Notes: generated from the sequence alone by a model not told the origin. Positions 38,904-48,263 are shown, counted from the stretch's first letter. The stretch: 64,000 bases of DNA from CAVRTM01 sp963724015 (GCA_963724015.1 CAVRTM010000006.1:62001-126000), one strand, 5' to 3'. Made by a program: numbers and translations.

Positions 38904-38932
38904 GATGGCTCCGGCGACTCGCCGGAGCCATC
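38904..38932 (+). terminator. Hairpin after the SDR gene
   Basis: GATGGCTCCGGCG and its complement CGCCGGAGCCATC form a perfect stem with a tiny loop, 18 bases after the stop codon; no U-tract. Confidence 0.7.
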
Positions 38933-39174
38933 GTGGTCCGGCGACAGAGTCAGAGGACGCACTCTCCGTCGCCGCCGGACGGGGAACCACTTGGTCCCAA
39001 CGTTGTGCCTGCCGCATGCAATGTCATGGAGGGCGCCGCCTGCTGAAGGCCCTGCTCCAACAAGAACGAGCAACGCTCGAGATGAGCCGGCGGGTGCTCC
39101 ACCGCGATCCGCGCGGACCTGCCGCATTTGGTGAGCTGGTTGACGCTGGCACTTGGGCGCTGGGCACTGAGTCC

Positions 39175-40095
39175 ATGGACATCTCACAGTCGGGGCCGGC
39201 CGTCTCCGGCGTCGTCGTCGCTACGTCCCGTGTGCTGCGGTTGGCCGTCGCCGCCTACCTGGCTCCGGTTCAAGGGCCAGTCCCGGGTCCACACCGAGTC
39301 GGACCTGCGCGGCTACCTGACTGGTGCGAACACGCGGCCTTGACCCGCTGGCAGCGACCCGGCCTCAGATCGAGCTGTACGTGCGGTGGATGCAGGAGAT
39401 CCGCCGGTACCGGCCATCGACGGTGTCCCGGCGGGTCTCGGTGGTCGCCGGGTTCTACCGCACCTGCGTCATCGACGGCGTCCTCGAGCACTCGCCGGCC
39501 GAGTACGTCCGCCGACCCAACGTGCCGCCCGAGTCCCCGACCCTGGGGCTGACCCACCTGCAGTTCGAAGCGATGCTCACCGCCGCCCGGACTCGGCCAA
39601 CCCGTGCGACTTCGCCCTGGTCGCGATGCTCGGGCTGCTCGGTCTACGGATCTTCGAGGCCACCGGCAGCAACATCGAGGACCTCGGCGAGGAACACGGC
39701 CACCGGGTGCTCCGCGTCCGCGGCAAGGGCGACAAGGTCGTCCTGGTCCCGCTACCCCCAGCCGTCGGCCGGGCCATCGAGCGGGCCATCGACGAACGGA
39801 CGGCCGGCCCATCCTGCTGACCGCACGCGGCACCCGGATGGACCGGCACTGCGCCACCCGCCGGCTGCGCCACCTGGCCGAGCAGGCCGGCGTCCGGCTC
39901 CCGCGGATGCACCCCCACATGCTGCGGCACACCTTCGTCACCACCATGCTCGACGCCGGCGTCGACCTGCGCGACGTCCAGATCGCCGCCCGGCACGCCG
40001 ACCCCCGAACCACCATGCGCTACGACCGAGCCCGCAAGAATCTCGACCGGCACCCCAACTACATCCTCGCCGCCTACATGGCCTCCGGCACCTGA
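39175..40095 (+). CDS. Tyrosine recombinase/integrase with several indels
   Basis: Site-specific recombinase, 307 residues after correction. The core-binding domain (LRLAVAAYLA, RFKGQSRVHTESDLRGYLT, LYVRWMQEIRRYRPSTVSRR) is followed by the catalytic domain with ALVAMLGLLGLRIFEATGSN (first Arg), MHPHMLRHTFVTTMLD (His-x-x-Arg), AARHADPRTTMRYDRARK (His and the Tyr nucleophile). All catalytic residues survive, but reading them needs one extra base removed (about 39263) and four restored (about 39321, 39332, 39590, 39812). Either a recent pseudogene or an intact gene in poor sequence. No attachment site recognised nearby. Confidence 0.8.
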
Positions 40096-40142
40096 AGACA
40101 TCGCCGGTCATGCTGGCAGGAGCGACGTTGCAGCGAGGGGTG

Positions 40143-40173
40143 GGCCCGCTCTCTTGCTCACAGGGAGCGGGCC
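40143..40173 (+). terminator. Hairpin after the integrase
   Basis: GGCCCGCTC (40143-40151) pairs with GAGCGGGCC (40165-40173) over a 13-base loop, about 50 bases past the integrase stop. Confidence 0.6.
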
Positions 40174-40358
40174 ACGGTCACTGCGAGGGCCAGGAGCAGG
40201 TGGCGCCCGTCATGCTTCTGTAACTGGGGGCTCATGACAGATCAAGGTCATCACCTGCGTGGACTCCGTCATCTGACACCCGCATGGGGCCGTCGGCCTC
40301 TAGCCCGAGTCGGGGTGTTCTGGCTAACATCGCGGTCCTTCGTAGAAGGGGTGGCGTC

Positions 40359-40952
40359 ATGGCGGTTCCGGAGGTCCGTTCCTCCTCTCCGTGGCTGGCC
40401 TTCACCGGTCTGCTGCCGGTCCTGTTGATGGTGCCGATCCTGATCGTCCACGCGTACGCCGCCGGGGTGATCGTCGCCGTGGTCGGCTGCGTCGGTGTCG
40501 TCGTCTACCACCTCGCCCGGGGGCAGGGCATCACCAGCCTGGACCTGCTGGCTCTCCTGTTCGCGGTGGGAAACGTGGTGCTGTACTTCGGCCTGCACAA
40601 CACGTGGCTGATCGGCCACGTCGCGATGGTCTTCTACACGCTGCTGGCGGCGCAGGCGGCGGTCAGTCTGTTTCGCGGTGACCCCTGGACCATGCAGTTC
40701 ACCCGTCGCGTCGTCCGTCCAGACGTCGTGACCGATCCACGCTTTCGGCGCATGAACCTGCGGGTCACGGTGGTATGGACGGTGGCGTTCGTGGCCTGCG
40801 ATGTCCTGTCGGTCCTCATCCACGGTGCGGCAGGAACCTGGCTTCCGGTGGTGGTGCTGGCCGCGGCGGTGGTCATCTCCCGGGTCAGCGGTCGCCTGTA
40901 CGTGACCTCGGCCATGCGCACTGTCGAGGGGCCAGCTCCCGCGGTGGACTGA
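40359..40952 (+). CDS. Integral membrane protein of unknown function
   Basis: A 197-residue protein with about six hydrophobic segments (WLAFTGLLPVLLMVPILIVH, VIVAVVGCVGVVVYHL, LLALLFAVGNVVLYFGL, VAMVFYTLLAAQAAVSLF, VTVVWTVAFVACDVLSVL, VVVLAAAVVISRVSG). A charged loop with RVVRPDVVTDPRFRRMN lies between segments four and five. I do not recognise the family; NTWLIGHVAMV is faintly like septation/conjugation membrane proteins but not diagnostic. ATG 40359 follows AGAAGGG at eight bases. A 9-bp tandem repeat starts five bases after the stop, in frame with the gene. Confidence 0.8.
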   Translation: MAVPEVRSSSPWLAFTGLLPVLLMVPILIVHAYAAGVIVAVVGCVGVVVYHLARGQGITSLDLLALLFAVGNVVLYFGLHNTWLIGHVAMVFYTLLAAQAAVSLFRGDPWTMQFTRRVVRPDVVTDPRFRRMNLRVTVVWTVAFVACDVLSVLIHGAAGTWLPVVVLAAAVVISRVSGRLYVTSAMRTVEGPAPAVD

Positions 40953-40957
40953 GCTGC

Positions 40958-41020
40958 GCACCGCGTGCACCGGGTGCGCCGCATGCACCGGGTGCACCGC
41001 ATGCACCGCATGCACCGCTT
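40958..41020 (+). repeat. Seven tandem 9-bp repeats (GCACCGNNT)
   Basis: Seven contiguous nonamers: GCACCGCGT, GCACCGGGT, GCGCCGCAT, GCACCGGGT, GCACCGCAT, GCACCGCAT, GCACCGCTT. Units preserve the reading frame of the preceding gene, so readthrough of its TGA would add a (V/M)HR-repeat tail. A minisatellite of this kind is prone to slippage and strain variation. Confidence 0.85.
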
Positions 41021-41195
41021 CGCAGCGCGCAGCGGCGGTCGCGGAGGGACCCGCGGTCGCGGTCACCGGTGGCCATCCTCACCCCGGCGGCGCAGGTCGC
41101 TTGCCCAGCAACGTCAGCTCACTCCGGAACGCACCCCACCTGACGGCGGCCTCAACGTCTCGCATGTCCGCTTCTGCCGCTGTCCGGCGCAAGTG

Positions 41196-41762
41196 TCAGG
41201 CGGGGTGTCGGACCGCGTGGCGGACGTAGACCACGCCGTTGTCGAATCGTCCGTGGTCCAGCAGCTCGAGGTTGAGTCGTACGCCTCGAGGCAGCGCCGG
41301 CTTGCCGCCGCCGACGAGGACCGGGTACAGCAGCAGCACGCACTCGTCGACCAGGCCGTGCCGGAAGGCCTCGGCCGCGATCCCCGCGCCTCCGATGCTC
41401 AGGTCCGAGCCGGAGGTCTCCTTGAGCCGTCGTACCGCCTCGGGCTCGAACTGCCGCTCGATCCTCGTGCGCGCGGTCGACACGTCGGTGAGTGAGGTGG
41501 AGTAGACGACCTTGTCGGCGTCACGCCAGATCCCGGCGTACTCGCGGACCACCGGGGGCTCGTTCGTCAACCAGTCGTCGCTCTCCCACACGCGCATCGT
41601 CTCGTACATGCGTCGCCCGTAGAGCGACGTGCCGATGTGCCGCTCGTGCTCATTCCAGAACGCGTGCACGTTCTCGTCCGGCACGGACCAGGCGAACGAA
41701 CCCGTCTCGTCCTCGAGGAAGCCGTCGAGCGAGATGTTGGCCGCGTAGATCAACTTACCCAT
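41196..41762 (-). CDS. Dihydrofolate reductase-like (RibD C-terminal) family protein
   Basis: A 188-residue intact RibD-C/DHFR-like protein: LIYAANISLDGFLEDETGSF, GTSLYGRRMYETMRVWESDD, KVVYSTSLTDV, SDLSIGGAGIAAEAFRHGLV and VDECVLLLYPVLVGGGKPAL. Relatives bind NADPH and reduce unknown substrates. It is a distant relative of the broken copy at 32123 and is too different to be a recent duplicate. ATG 41762 opens the conserved core; upstream DNA is the tail of an IS110 remnant, so the insertion sequence has lodged or decayed directly before this gene. Confidence 0.88.
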   Translation of the reverse strand: MGKLIYAANISLDGFLEDETGSFAWSVPDENVHAFWNEHERHIGTSLYGRRMYETMRVWESDDWLTNEPPVVREYAGIWRDADKVVYSTSLTDVSTARTRIERQFEPEAVRRLKETSGSDLSIGGAGIAAEAFRHGLVDECVLLLYPVLVGGGKPALPRGVRLNLELLDHGRFDNGVVYVRHAVRHPA

Positions 41763-41814
41763 GGAGCCCTCCGCCCAGACGCGAGCAACAGCGTGCGACG
41801 TCACACAGGCACAG

Positions 41815-42282
41815 TCAACAACATCGACTGCGAGATCGATGAGCCCCGCCCACCCGACGGTGCGCCAGCTCGTCGCGGCGGTCGGCCAGCATCCGCAGCG
41901 CCTCGAGCTGCCCATCGACTGTGAGCTCGCGCAGGCCGGCTGTACGCAGCGCGACCATCGCGATGGAGTGCGCGTCCAGCGCGTCGGTCTTGCGGTTGTG
42001 GCCGGTGTCGAAGAGCCGGACCCGGGCGGCCAGCTTCGCCGGGACGTCAACGACCCGCTCACCGGTCGCGAGCAGCCGTTGGGCCAGCGGACGGCCCGCG
42101 CCGTTTGCTCCCTCAACAGCCCACACGCGTCCAGGCCACGTGCTCACGTAGCTGCGCATCGCTGCGTAGCCGGCCTTGTCGGTGCTGAAGCGGCCGGACC
42201 CCAGCAGGTGTCCGTGGTGGTCGACGACCTCGATGGTGGCCGACAGCTTGTCGGGATCGACCCCGATGATCACGCCCGTCAT
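41815..42282 (-). pseudogene. IS110-family transposase, N-terminal fragment
   Basis: ATG 42282 with AGGAGG upstream opens VIIGVDPDKLSATIEVVDHHG, the RuvC-like DEDD domain start of IS110 transposases. Conserved RVWAVEGANGAGRPLAQRLL and GHNRKTDALDAHSIAMVALR follow, with the expected catalytic aspartates. Homology ends around 41835, about 150 residues in, so the C-terminal serine domain is missing. The remnant abuts the DHFR-like gene. Confidence 0.8.
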
Positions 42283-42651
42283 GGCGCCTCCTGCACTCCT
42301 CGAACCGGTAAGGGACGGCGAGGTGGGCAGTGCTACTACGAGCTGGGCAGTCCCCTCTTGAGCCACGCCTCGTCACGGTGCCCGGCAAGGCGCAGTCCAG
42401 ATGAGAGCCACACCCAGCGGACCGGGCGGGCAGCCGCAATCGAGAGCATCCCACCGGGCACCTGGACCGAGTCTGGCCCGACACCGATCCTGCGTGAAGT
42501 CTCCTAGTAGCCGCTGTCGGCGCGTCGGTGCACGCCGACGATCGTGCGATTCGTTGTGTGGTTCCGGCTGTCCATCGCCCTCTGCTGATGCTTGGGCGAA
42601 AGGAACAGTGCGCACGGCGCGCCGTTGACTGCGGCTCGATAGCCTTTGGCC
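42283..42651. other. Intergenic stretch upstream of the IS110 remnant
   Basis: No gene found. It holds a short direct repeat of GGGCAGT about 20 bases apart (near 42325-42350) and the promoter of the downstream VOC gene; part is probably the former IS110 left end. Confidence 0.4.
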
Positions 42652-42987
42652 ATGGACGAGGAGGTCGTGCCGGTTCTCTACGTGAAGGACGCGGCGCGGG
42701 CGGTTGCATGGTACGGGCGGCTCCGGTTCGTCAAAGAATGGGAGCATCAGTTCGAACCAGGCCTTCCGTGGTTCGTCTCCGTGGCCCGTGGCAATGCCCG
42801 CCTCTACTTGTCGGAGCACAAGGGGGACGCTCGGCCAGACACCTTGATCCACATCTACGTCGACGACATAGATGCCGTATCCGAGGAGTTCGGCATTCCT
42901 GTCGATGAAGAAGGGCTCGCCGGCCGGGAGTGCGACCTGGTGGACCCGGACCGCAACCGTCTCCGCGTTGCCACTCGTCGCTCCTGA
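42652..42987 (+). CDS. VOC-family / bleomycin-resistance-like protein
   Basis: A 111-residue single VOC domain: VVPVLYVKDAARAVAWYGRL, WFVSVARGNARLYLSEHKG, TLIHIYVDDIDAVSEEFGI and CDLVDPDRNRLRVA. The size and LxLSEHxGD pattern match the glyoxalase-superfamily/bleomycin-binding type. No SD is present; TAGCCT lies six bases before ATG 42652, indicating a leaderless start. A TTG two codons upstream is an unlikely alternative. Confidence 0.88.
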   Translation: MDEEVVPVLYVKDAARAVAWYGRLRFVKEWEHQFEPGLPWFVSVARGNARLYLSEHKGDARPDTLIHIYVDDIDAVSEEFGIPVDEEGLAGRECDLVDPDRNRLRVATRRS

Positions 42988-43184
42988 ACCAACACGGAGG
43001 AGCATTCCTGCACGGGCCACGTTGCCCTGTCGGGATGGTGCGGTGAGCGGGCGGACCGTCCGCAGCCTCAGCGCGGCACTGGCTAAAGTGCCCCGGGCTC
43101 ACCATGGCCTCGAACCGCACGCACATGCCGCGTTTGGTTCGAACCCAGACGGGTGCTTGCTATCGGCGGGTTGGGCTCGGCGGC

Positions 43185-43558
43185 ATGAATGCGCGCTCCG
43201 CGATACGGGGGTGGTTGCTGTTGGCCCTCGTCGCCGTGGTGGTCCAGCAGTCGCTGACGGTCTACCCCGAGGAGCAGGGCGGGCAGCACGTCTTCTGGGG
43301 TGGTATCTCGCTGCTCCTGCGCTATCGGGTCAATGGGGTGGGGATCTTGCGCGCCGCACCCTTTTCGTCGTCTCCGCGATCGGCGCCGGCATCTTCCTCA
43401 CATCCCCGGTGCTCTCCGGTGGTGCCGTGGACGTTGCTCGCGTTGGCTCCTTGTTCGTGGCCTACCTGATCCAGGCGGCCGTGATGACGACACCAACGGT
43501 CAGGCAGTGGACGCGGCCGGGCCGGCGAGCCGAGCACATTCAGGCGGCTGGCGACTAG
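43185..43558 (+). CDS. Small integral membrane protein; one frameshift
   Basis: Read across two frames: WLLLALVAVVVQQSLTVYPE, EQGGQHVFWGGISLLL, then WGGDLARRTLFVVSAIGAGI, FLTSPVLSGGA, VGSLFVAYLIQAAVMTTP and a basic tail. This is a protein of about 124 residues with three or four membrane helices; no family name is known to me. A missing base near 43320 accounts for the shift. Its first 119 bases recur at 52020-52138 at about 94% identity, where the copy is truncated. No clear SD before ATG 43185. Confidence 0.65.
43195..43313 (+). repeat. Direct repeat, copy A (119 bp)
   Basis: Begins GCTCCGCGATACGGGGGTGG and ends GGTATCTCGCTG. It matches 52020-52138 with seven mismatches by hand count. The two copies are in the same orientation, 8.8 kb apart, and flank the copper-type cluster. 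Confidence 0.85.
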
Positions 43559-43922
43559 CTCTCGACCATCATCCGCACCTGCCGCCGTCGGCGTCATGCG
43601 GATGATCGACTGCCTTGACGGGGACTAGGGGCGTGCGGGTGTATCGGGAAGGGTCACCGTGATCGGCTGGACTCGGGCGACCTCGCCGCCGCGTCCGACG
43701 ACTGCCATCACTCCGGCCGTGCGAATGACCGGTCCGGTCGCGCACTCTGGCGAGGCGGTCGATGGGGCCCGGCTCGTCGGTTGGCCTGGCCGATCCGGCC
43801 TTCGCGGCCGAGTACGCGCGCGTGAGCCGGCGCATCTGGCGGCTGGACTCGACACCCGTTGGCGGCAGTGATCCCCGCCCTTGGGCGCGCCACCTGACGT
43901 GGGCTCGGGCCCGGCTTCTCGG
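43559..43922. other. Stretch without a convincing gene
   Basis: A minus-strand tail reading GVMAVVGRGGEVARVQPITV (ending about 43625) is protein-like but has no identifiable start or family; it may be a scrap. Nothing else supported. Confidence 0.4.
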
Positions 43923-44974
43923 CTACCGGCGCAGCAGAGCCCGCCGAACCGCGAAGGGCAGGGTGGGCGCGATGATGGCCGCCGCCACGCGATCGGTTCC
44001 GTGTCGGATGGTCGCCGGGTCGAACGGTGACCGCTCCGGCTGGCAGACGCTGCCCGGGCGGGGCGCCCTGGTCGTCAGCAGATAGGTAGTCACGGCTCGG
44101 TCCACGCAGTGGTTGCCCGCGGTCAGGAACGCGGTGTGGCCCCATCCGGCGTAGGTGAGCAGCCGCGCGTGGGGCAGCAGCTGGGCTGCAGCGACGGCTC
44201 CGCCGTACCGGGTCACCGGGTCGAAGTAGTTGCCGATGACCAGCACCGGGTGAGGCGTGCGGGCGGTCCAGCCGCCGCTGTAGCGGTCCTGGCTGGCGGT
44301 CCGCGGCCAGGCCAGGCACGGGCTGCCGTTCCAGGTCCACAACCGGCCGAAGTACCCGTGCAGCCGCTCGCTGCGGGCCGCTGCGCGCTGCCAGGCGGCC
44401 AGCGTGGTCGGGTTGCGGGTGTCCGAGCACGTCACGCCCGGTGGGGCTTCGATCTCGTTCGCATAGCCCTCCCGAACATTCGCGGTCACGCCCAGACGGG
44501 CGCGGATGGCAGCGAGCCGCTGGAGGCGAACCTTCGGCTTCACCTCTGCCTCGATGTCAGCCACATACTGGGTCAGGTCCGGCCACCCGGCCGCGGAGTA
44601 CAGCCCTGCGATGGTGTCCGACATCAGGTCCGCGAAGGTGTAGGTGCCCTCGACGTCGGTGAGGGGGTGTGCGCGCAGGTGCGCCGCGAGCTTGGCGAAC
44701 CGCCGCTTCGCCCCTCCGGAGAACGCGCAGTGCGCTCCGGCCTGGTCGCACAGCTTGAAGAACTGGTTCAGCGTCTTTTCAGCCCCCACGTCGCTGCGCA
44801 GGCGGGTCCCCACCGGGACGAGCCTGCCGGTCCTGCCCCGGCCGGCCCAGGCGCGGGGGTCGAGAACGCCGTCGATGGACCAACGCGCGGACCCGACGTG
44901 GACAACAGGTTGGCGTACGTCTGTCCCAGGATCGACCCGTAGGAGAAGCCCAGGCCCTGGTCGGCATGCGCCAC
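43923..44974 (-). pseudogene. Alpha/beta hydrolase with TAP C-terminal domain, N-terminus missing
   Basis: Secreted tripeptidyl-aminopeptidase-like hydrolase. LGFSYGSILGQTYANLL holds the serine nucleophile elbow; VIDGVLDPRAWAG and PVGTRLRSDVGAEKTLNQFF follow, and the TAP domain ends HPVLVIGNYFDPVTRYGGAV (catalytic Asp) and YAGWGHTAFLTAGNHCVDRA (catalytic His). About 140 N-terminal residues including any signal peptide are absent upstream of 44974, and two extra bases near 44895-44910 break the frame. Truncation plus frameshifts suggest a true pseudogene. Confidence 0.75.
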
Positions 44975-45277
44975 CTCCCACGGGGGCGAGTGTGGCCGGG
45001 CCGGCCGCACCAGACGGGCTCGCCGTACGACGGCGACCAGACCCGACACCTTTCACCGTCCGCCTGGTGCCGGGCGCTGTCAACGGCGCTGTGGCTGACG
45101 TGACCGCTCGTGCCGCTGTCGGCGGACGGAGCCGCAAGCGGGTATGCGTGACCACGCGCGGGTGTTCACCGGTGGTCCCGCTGGAGGGACTCGGCTGGCA
45201 TACTCCGGTGTGACACGGCGCGCGCTTGCGCTCCGGCGCGAGCGGGTGCCGAACCACTCAGGCCCGGGAGGCACCCC

Positions 45278-46714
45278 GTGCAGACTGGCCTTGTTGCCCA
45301 CGCTTTTGGTCAGCGCTACGACCTGCCCATCCCTCTGCTCATGTTCGTCATCGCCGGCATGGCGGTCGTCATCGCCTCGTTCCTCCTGGTCGTCCCCAGG
45401 CCGGTCGCGGCCCCCTACGAGCAGGCCGCCGGGCGCGTCGCCGACCGCACTCCCGCGCAGAACCTGCACCCGGTGGCATCGCCGCTGAGCGTGGTGGTGC
45501 TGGTGCTGCTGATCTTGGGCGGCCTGATGGGGAGCAACGAGGTCGCAGAGAACATCCTGCCGACGCTGTTCTGGCTGCTGGTGTGGATCGTCGTGCCGCT
45601 CTCGTGCGGCCTGGTGGGTGACTGGACCCGGTCGGTCAACCCGTTCGCGAACCTGGTGCGGCTGGTGGACAAGCCCCGGGTGCGCAAGGCGGTACTTGCC
45701 CGCTCCACCCCGGTCTCCTACCCGGACCGCCTCGGCTGGTGGCCGGCCGTGGTGCTGTTCTTCGCCTTGGCCTGCGGCGAGCTCATCTTCAACCTCACCG
45801 CCACGCTGCCGCACTTCATCGCCGCTGGCCTGCTGGTGTACGCGGTGCTGACAGCGTTCCTGGGATTGCTGTTCGGCCAGGCGTGGCTGGAGCGCGGGGA
45901 GGTGTTCTCCGTGCTGTTCGCGACCTGGGGCCGTCTGGGACCCTTCCGCTTCGGCGCGCCCGGGCGACGCGGGTTCGCCGGCGGCCTCGTCGTGCCATTC
46001 GAACGTACGGCAAGCCGGGTCGTGTTCGTGATGCTGCTGTTGATCAGCGTCAACTTCGACGGGCTGCTGGCCACGCCGCAGTGGAACAGCTTCGAGCGTG
46101 CGCAGGTCTCGGTCAGCCAGCCGGGGGTGGAGGCGCTGCGGACCGTGAGCTTCGTCCTGCTGACGGCGCTGATCTGCGGCGTGTTCGGGGCCTTCGCTGT
46201 GGCCGCGGCCCGCACCGGCGGGGTCCGACTGAACTTCCTGGACGCCTTGGCAGGCCTGCTGCCCAGCCTGCTGCCGATCGCGTTCGGATACCTGGTGGCC
46301 CACAACGCCCAATACGTGCTGGTCAACTCCCAACTGCTCGGCCCGCTGCTCGGCAACCCGGTCGGCTCAGCCAGTTGGCCGATCCACCTGCCCTACCCCT
46401 TCAACGACAGCTACGAACCGAACACCACGTTCCTGCCCAGCGCGTTCTACTGGTACCTCGGCGTCGCGGCGATCGTCCTGGCACACGTCGTGGCCGTCGT
46501 GCTGGCGCACCGCCACCTCGGGGAAAGCGGCGTCAACGAGTCCCGGGCCCGGGCGAGCGAGTACCCCTGGCTCGTGGCCATGGTCGCCTATACCGCGTTC
46601 TCGCTGATGTTGATCGCCCAGCCCCTGGTGAAGGAGGCCAACCCGGCCGAGGCCGGCGCTCTGCCTCCGCCGGCGGCGGTGTCCGTCGGCGCGCATGCCT
46701 CGGCGCCCCGCTAG
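45278..46714 (+). CDS. Polytopic membrane protein of unknown function
   Basis: A 478-residue protein with about ten to twelve hydrophobic segments (LLMFVIAGMAVVIASFLLVV, VVVLVLLILGGLMGSNEVAE, TLFWLLVWIVVPLSCGLV and others). Charged conserved-looking loops include DWTRSVNPFANLVRLVD and LGPFRFGAPGRRGF. I recall similar actinobacterial proteins being labelled fenitrothion hydrolase in databases, but nothing in the sequence supports that activity. GTG 45278 has GGGAGG six bases upstream. It heads a block of copper-type envelope genes and may be the cluster's transporter. Confidence 0.82.
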   Translation: MQTGLVAHAFGQRYDLPIPLLMFVIAGMAVVIASFLLVVPRPVAAPYEQAAGRVADRTPAQNLHPVASPLSVVVLVLLILGGLMGSNEVAENILPTLFWLLVWIVVPLSCGLVGDWTRSVNPFANLVRLVDKPRVRKAVLARSTPVSYPDRLGWWPAVVLFFALACGELIFNLTATLPHFIAAGLLVYAVLTAFLGLLFGQAWLERGEVFSVLFATWGRLGPFRFGAPGRRGFAGGLVVPFERTASRVVFVMLLLISVNFDGLLATPQWNSFERAQVSVSQPGVEALRTVSFVLLTALICGVFGAFAVAAARTGGVRLNFLDALAGLLPSLLPIAFGYLVAHNAQYVLVNSQLLGPLLGNPVGSASWPIHLPYPFNDSYEPNTTFLPSAFYWYLGVAAIVLAHVVAVVLAHRHLGESGVNESRARASEYPWLVAMVAYTAFSLMLIAQPLVKEANPAEAGALPPPAAVSVGAHASAPR

Positions 46715-46746
46715 GCGCCCCGGCGTGCGCGGGCAGCGTCCTCGGT

Positions 46747-47379
46747 TCAGCGCAGGAACCAGCCCGCCACGTCAGCGGTGACGTGGGCGACCGCGGGGGC
46801 CACCCACGTCCTGCTCCACACGCGCAGCCCTCCCAGGACCACGCCCACCGCGGTGTCCAGCGGGAGCACGTGCCAGCCGTACAGCGGCACGTGCAGCAGG
46901 GCGAAGACGACCGCGCAGAGCCCCACCGCCGGCCCGGCCCCGGCCAGGTCCTCGGCCGCGCCGAACAGCGTCCCGCGCAGGAACAGCTCCTCGGCGCACG
47001 CCACCACGGCAACGACCGCCACCCACTGCGGGAAGCCGGTCAACGGGTGGCCCCCGACGGTGCCTGAGGTCAGGTGACTCACCGCGGCCGGCCCGCAGAT
47101 GAGCGCCGACCCCACCAACCCGGCCGGCACCGCACCCCGTCCCGGTCCAGTGCGTGAGGCCGCGCGCGTCCAAGAGCCGGCCCAGCGCCGGTCGGCGAGA
47201 CTCAGCGCCGCCAGGGTGAGGGCGAAGACCAGTCCCGCCGACGCCGACTGCGCCACTCCGACTCCCCCGACGCCGACCCGTACGGCCAGGGCGGCCGCAA
47301 AACCGGCCAACAAGGCACCCAGGCGGACCACCCGTCCGGGCGCCCTGCGCAGGGTCCGCTCGCCGAGGAGGGTCACCAT
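46747..47379 (-). CDS. CPBP-family intramembrane glutamic endopeptidase
   Basis: A 210-residue Abi/CAAX-type protease-fold membrane protein. The catalytic EExxxR is in ACAEELFLRGTLFGA, the FxxxH in VVFALLHVPLYGWH and the third motif in PAVAHVTADVAGWF (H-x-x-x-D in place of the usual N). About six membrane helices. Such proteins process prenylated or peptide substrates in the membrane, or act in bacteriocin immunity. Its ATG overlaps the stop of the upstream membrane-anchored protein by a few bases, so the two are co-translated. Confidence 0.88.
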   Translation of the reverse strand: MVTLLGERTLRRAPGRVVRLGALLAGFAAALAVRVGVGGVGVAQSASAGLVFALTLAALSLADRRWAGSWTRAASRTGPGRGAVPAGLVGSALICGPAAVSHLTSGTVGGHPLTGFPQWVAVVAVVACAEELFLRGTLFGAAEDLAGAGPAVGLCAVVFALLHVPLYGWHVLPLDTAVGVVLGGLRVWSRTWVAPAVAHVTADVAGWFLR

Positions 47380-48263
47380 TCCTCCGCTCCCGGCGGCGCC
47401 GGTCCGACCGCCTCATCAGGCGCCGTCGTCCCACCGGAGGGGCCTTCGGGAGACCGCAGGCGCACGAGCAGGACGGCAATCAGGAGCGCCAGCACCCCTC
47501 CAAGCGCCCAGACCCAGGTCGGTATGCCGGAGCCTCCCCCGCCACTCGCGGCCCCCTGCGCCGGCCGCCCTCGAGCCGCCACGGCGTACTCGCCCAGGGC
47601 GGGAGGCGGTGTGGCCCAGATGTCCCGGCCTGCTCGAGACGTCGGCATCGTCCTCCACGCCTGCCCCGGAGCGGCCCGGAAGACGATCACCTCGTTGGGG
47701 TTCTCGCTCGGGGCCCGTAGCTCAACGAGCCCGGAAGAGGCCTTCGTGCTCAGCCGCACGGGGGCGCTCGCCGTGCTTGCCGAGAAGTCGTAGACGTTCC
47801 CGGTGATGAAGACGCCCGGGGGCTGGTCCGACGGCGCCGTCGGGATCAGCTGGGCCAGGATCGGCCCCGACGAGGCAGCGACGGCGCCCGCCGGCAGCTC
47901 CACCACCGCTTGCGGTCCCGACTCGCCGGTGGTCAGGGACAAGCCGTTCACGTTCGCCCCCTGCGCCACATCCAACGCGTCCGCGGCAGAACCAGGCGGC
48001 TTGGCCGTCTTCAGCGAGACCGACGGTGGCTTGACGTACCGGTATGGCTCGTCCGGGAACCCCACCCCGTCGTACAGCGGGACCGGATGCGCGGTGAGCG
48101 ACCATCCCAGCACGACCACCACGACCCCGACGCAGAGCATCAACAGTGATCGAGCTCGGGCGTCGCCGCGCCCGAACCTCGTGGGTTCAAGCCGGCCGAT
48201 GATGGACGAGCCTCCGCGCAACGCCACGCCCACAGCATCGCAGGCGCCGGGCCCCTTGCCCAT
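47373..48263 (-). CDS. Membrane-anchored hypothetical protein, two transmembrane segments
   Basis: About 296 residues. A cytoplasmic basic N-terminus is followed by LLMLCVGVVVVVLGWSL, an extracytoplasmic beta-rich domain of about 190 residues (VVELPAGAVAASSGPILAQL, VFITGNVYDFSASTASAPVR) and a C-terminal anchor IPTWVWALGGVLALLIAVLL with an acidic tail. No family recognised. The ectodomain has no cysteine or His/Met cluster. It overlaps the CPBP gene and lies downstream of copC on the same strand. ATG 48263 is preferred over the upstream in-frame codon because ACCGACG precedes it, though weakly. Confidence 0.7.
   Translation of the reverse strand: MGKGPGACDAVGVALRGGSSIIGRLEPTRFGRGDARARSLLMLCVGVVVVVLGWSLTAHPVPLYDGVGFPDEPYRYVKPPSVSLKTAKPPGSAADALDVAQGANVNGLSLTTGESGPQAVVELPAGAVAASSGPILAQLIPTAPSDQPPGVFITGNVYDFSASTASAPVRLSTKASSGLVELRAPSENPNEVIVFRAAPGQAWRTMPTSRAGRDIWATPPPALGEYAVAARGRPAQGAASGGGGSGIPTWVWALGGVLALLIAVLLVRLRSPEGPSGGTTAPDEAVGPAPPGAEEW

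Noticed and set aside
40958..41020. CRISPR-like array
   Set aside because: Units are nine bases with no spacers; it is a simple tandem repeat, and no cas genes occur.
30000..42300. Intact prophage
   Set aside because: Recombinases occur, but there are no capsid, terminase, portal, tail or lysis genes.
43559..43922. Minus-strand ORF ending GEVARVQPITVTLPDTPARP
   Set aside because: Only the last 35 codons look coding; no family or start recognised.
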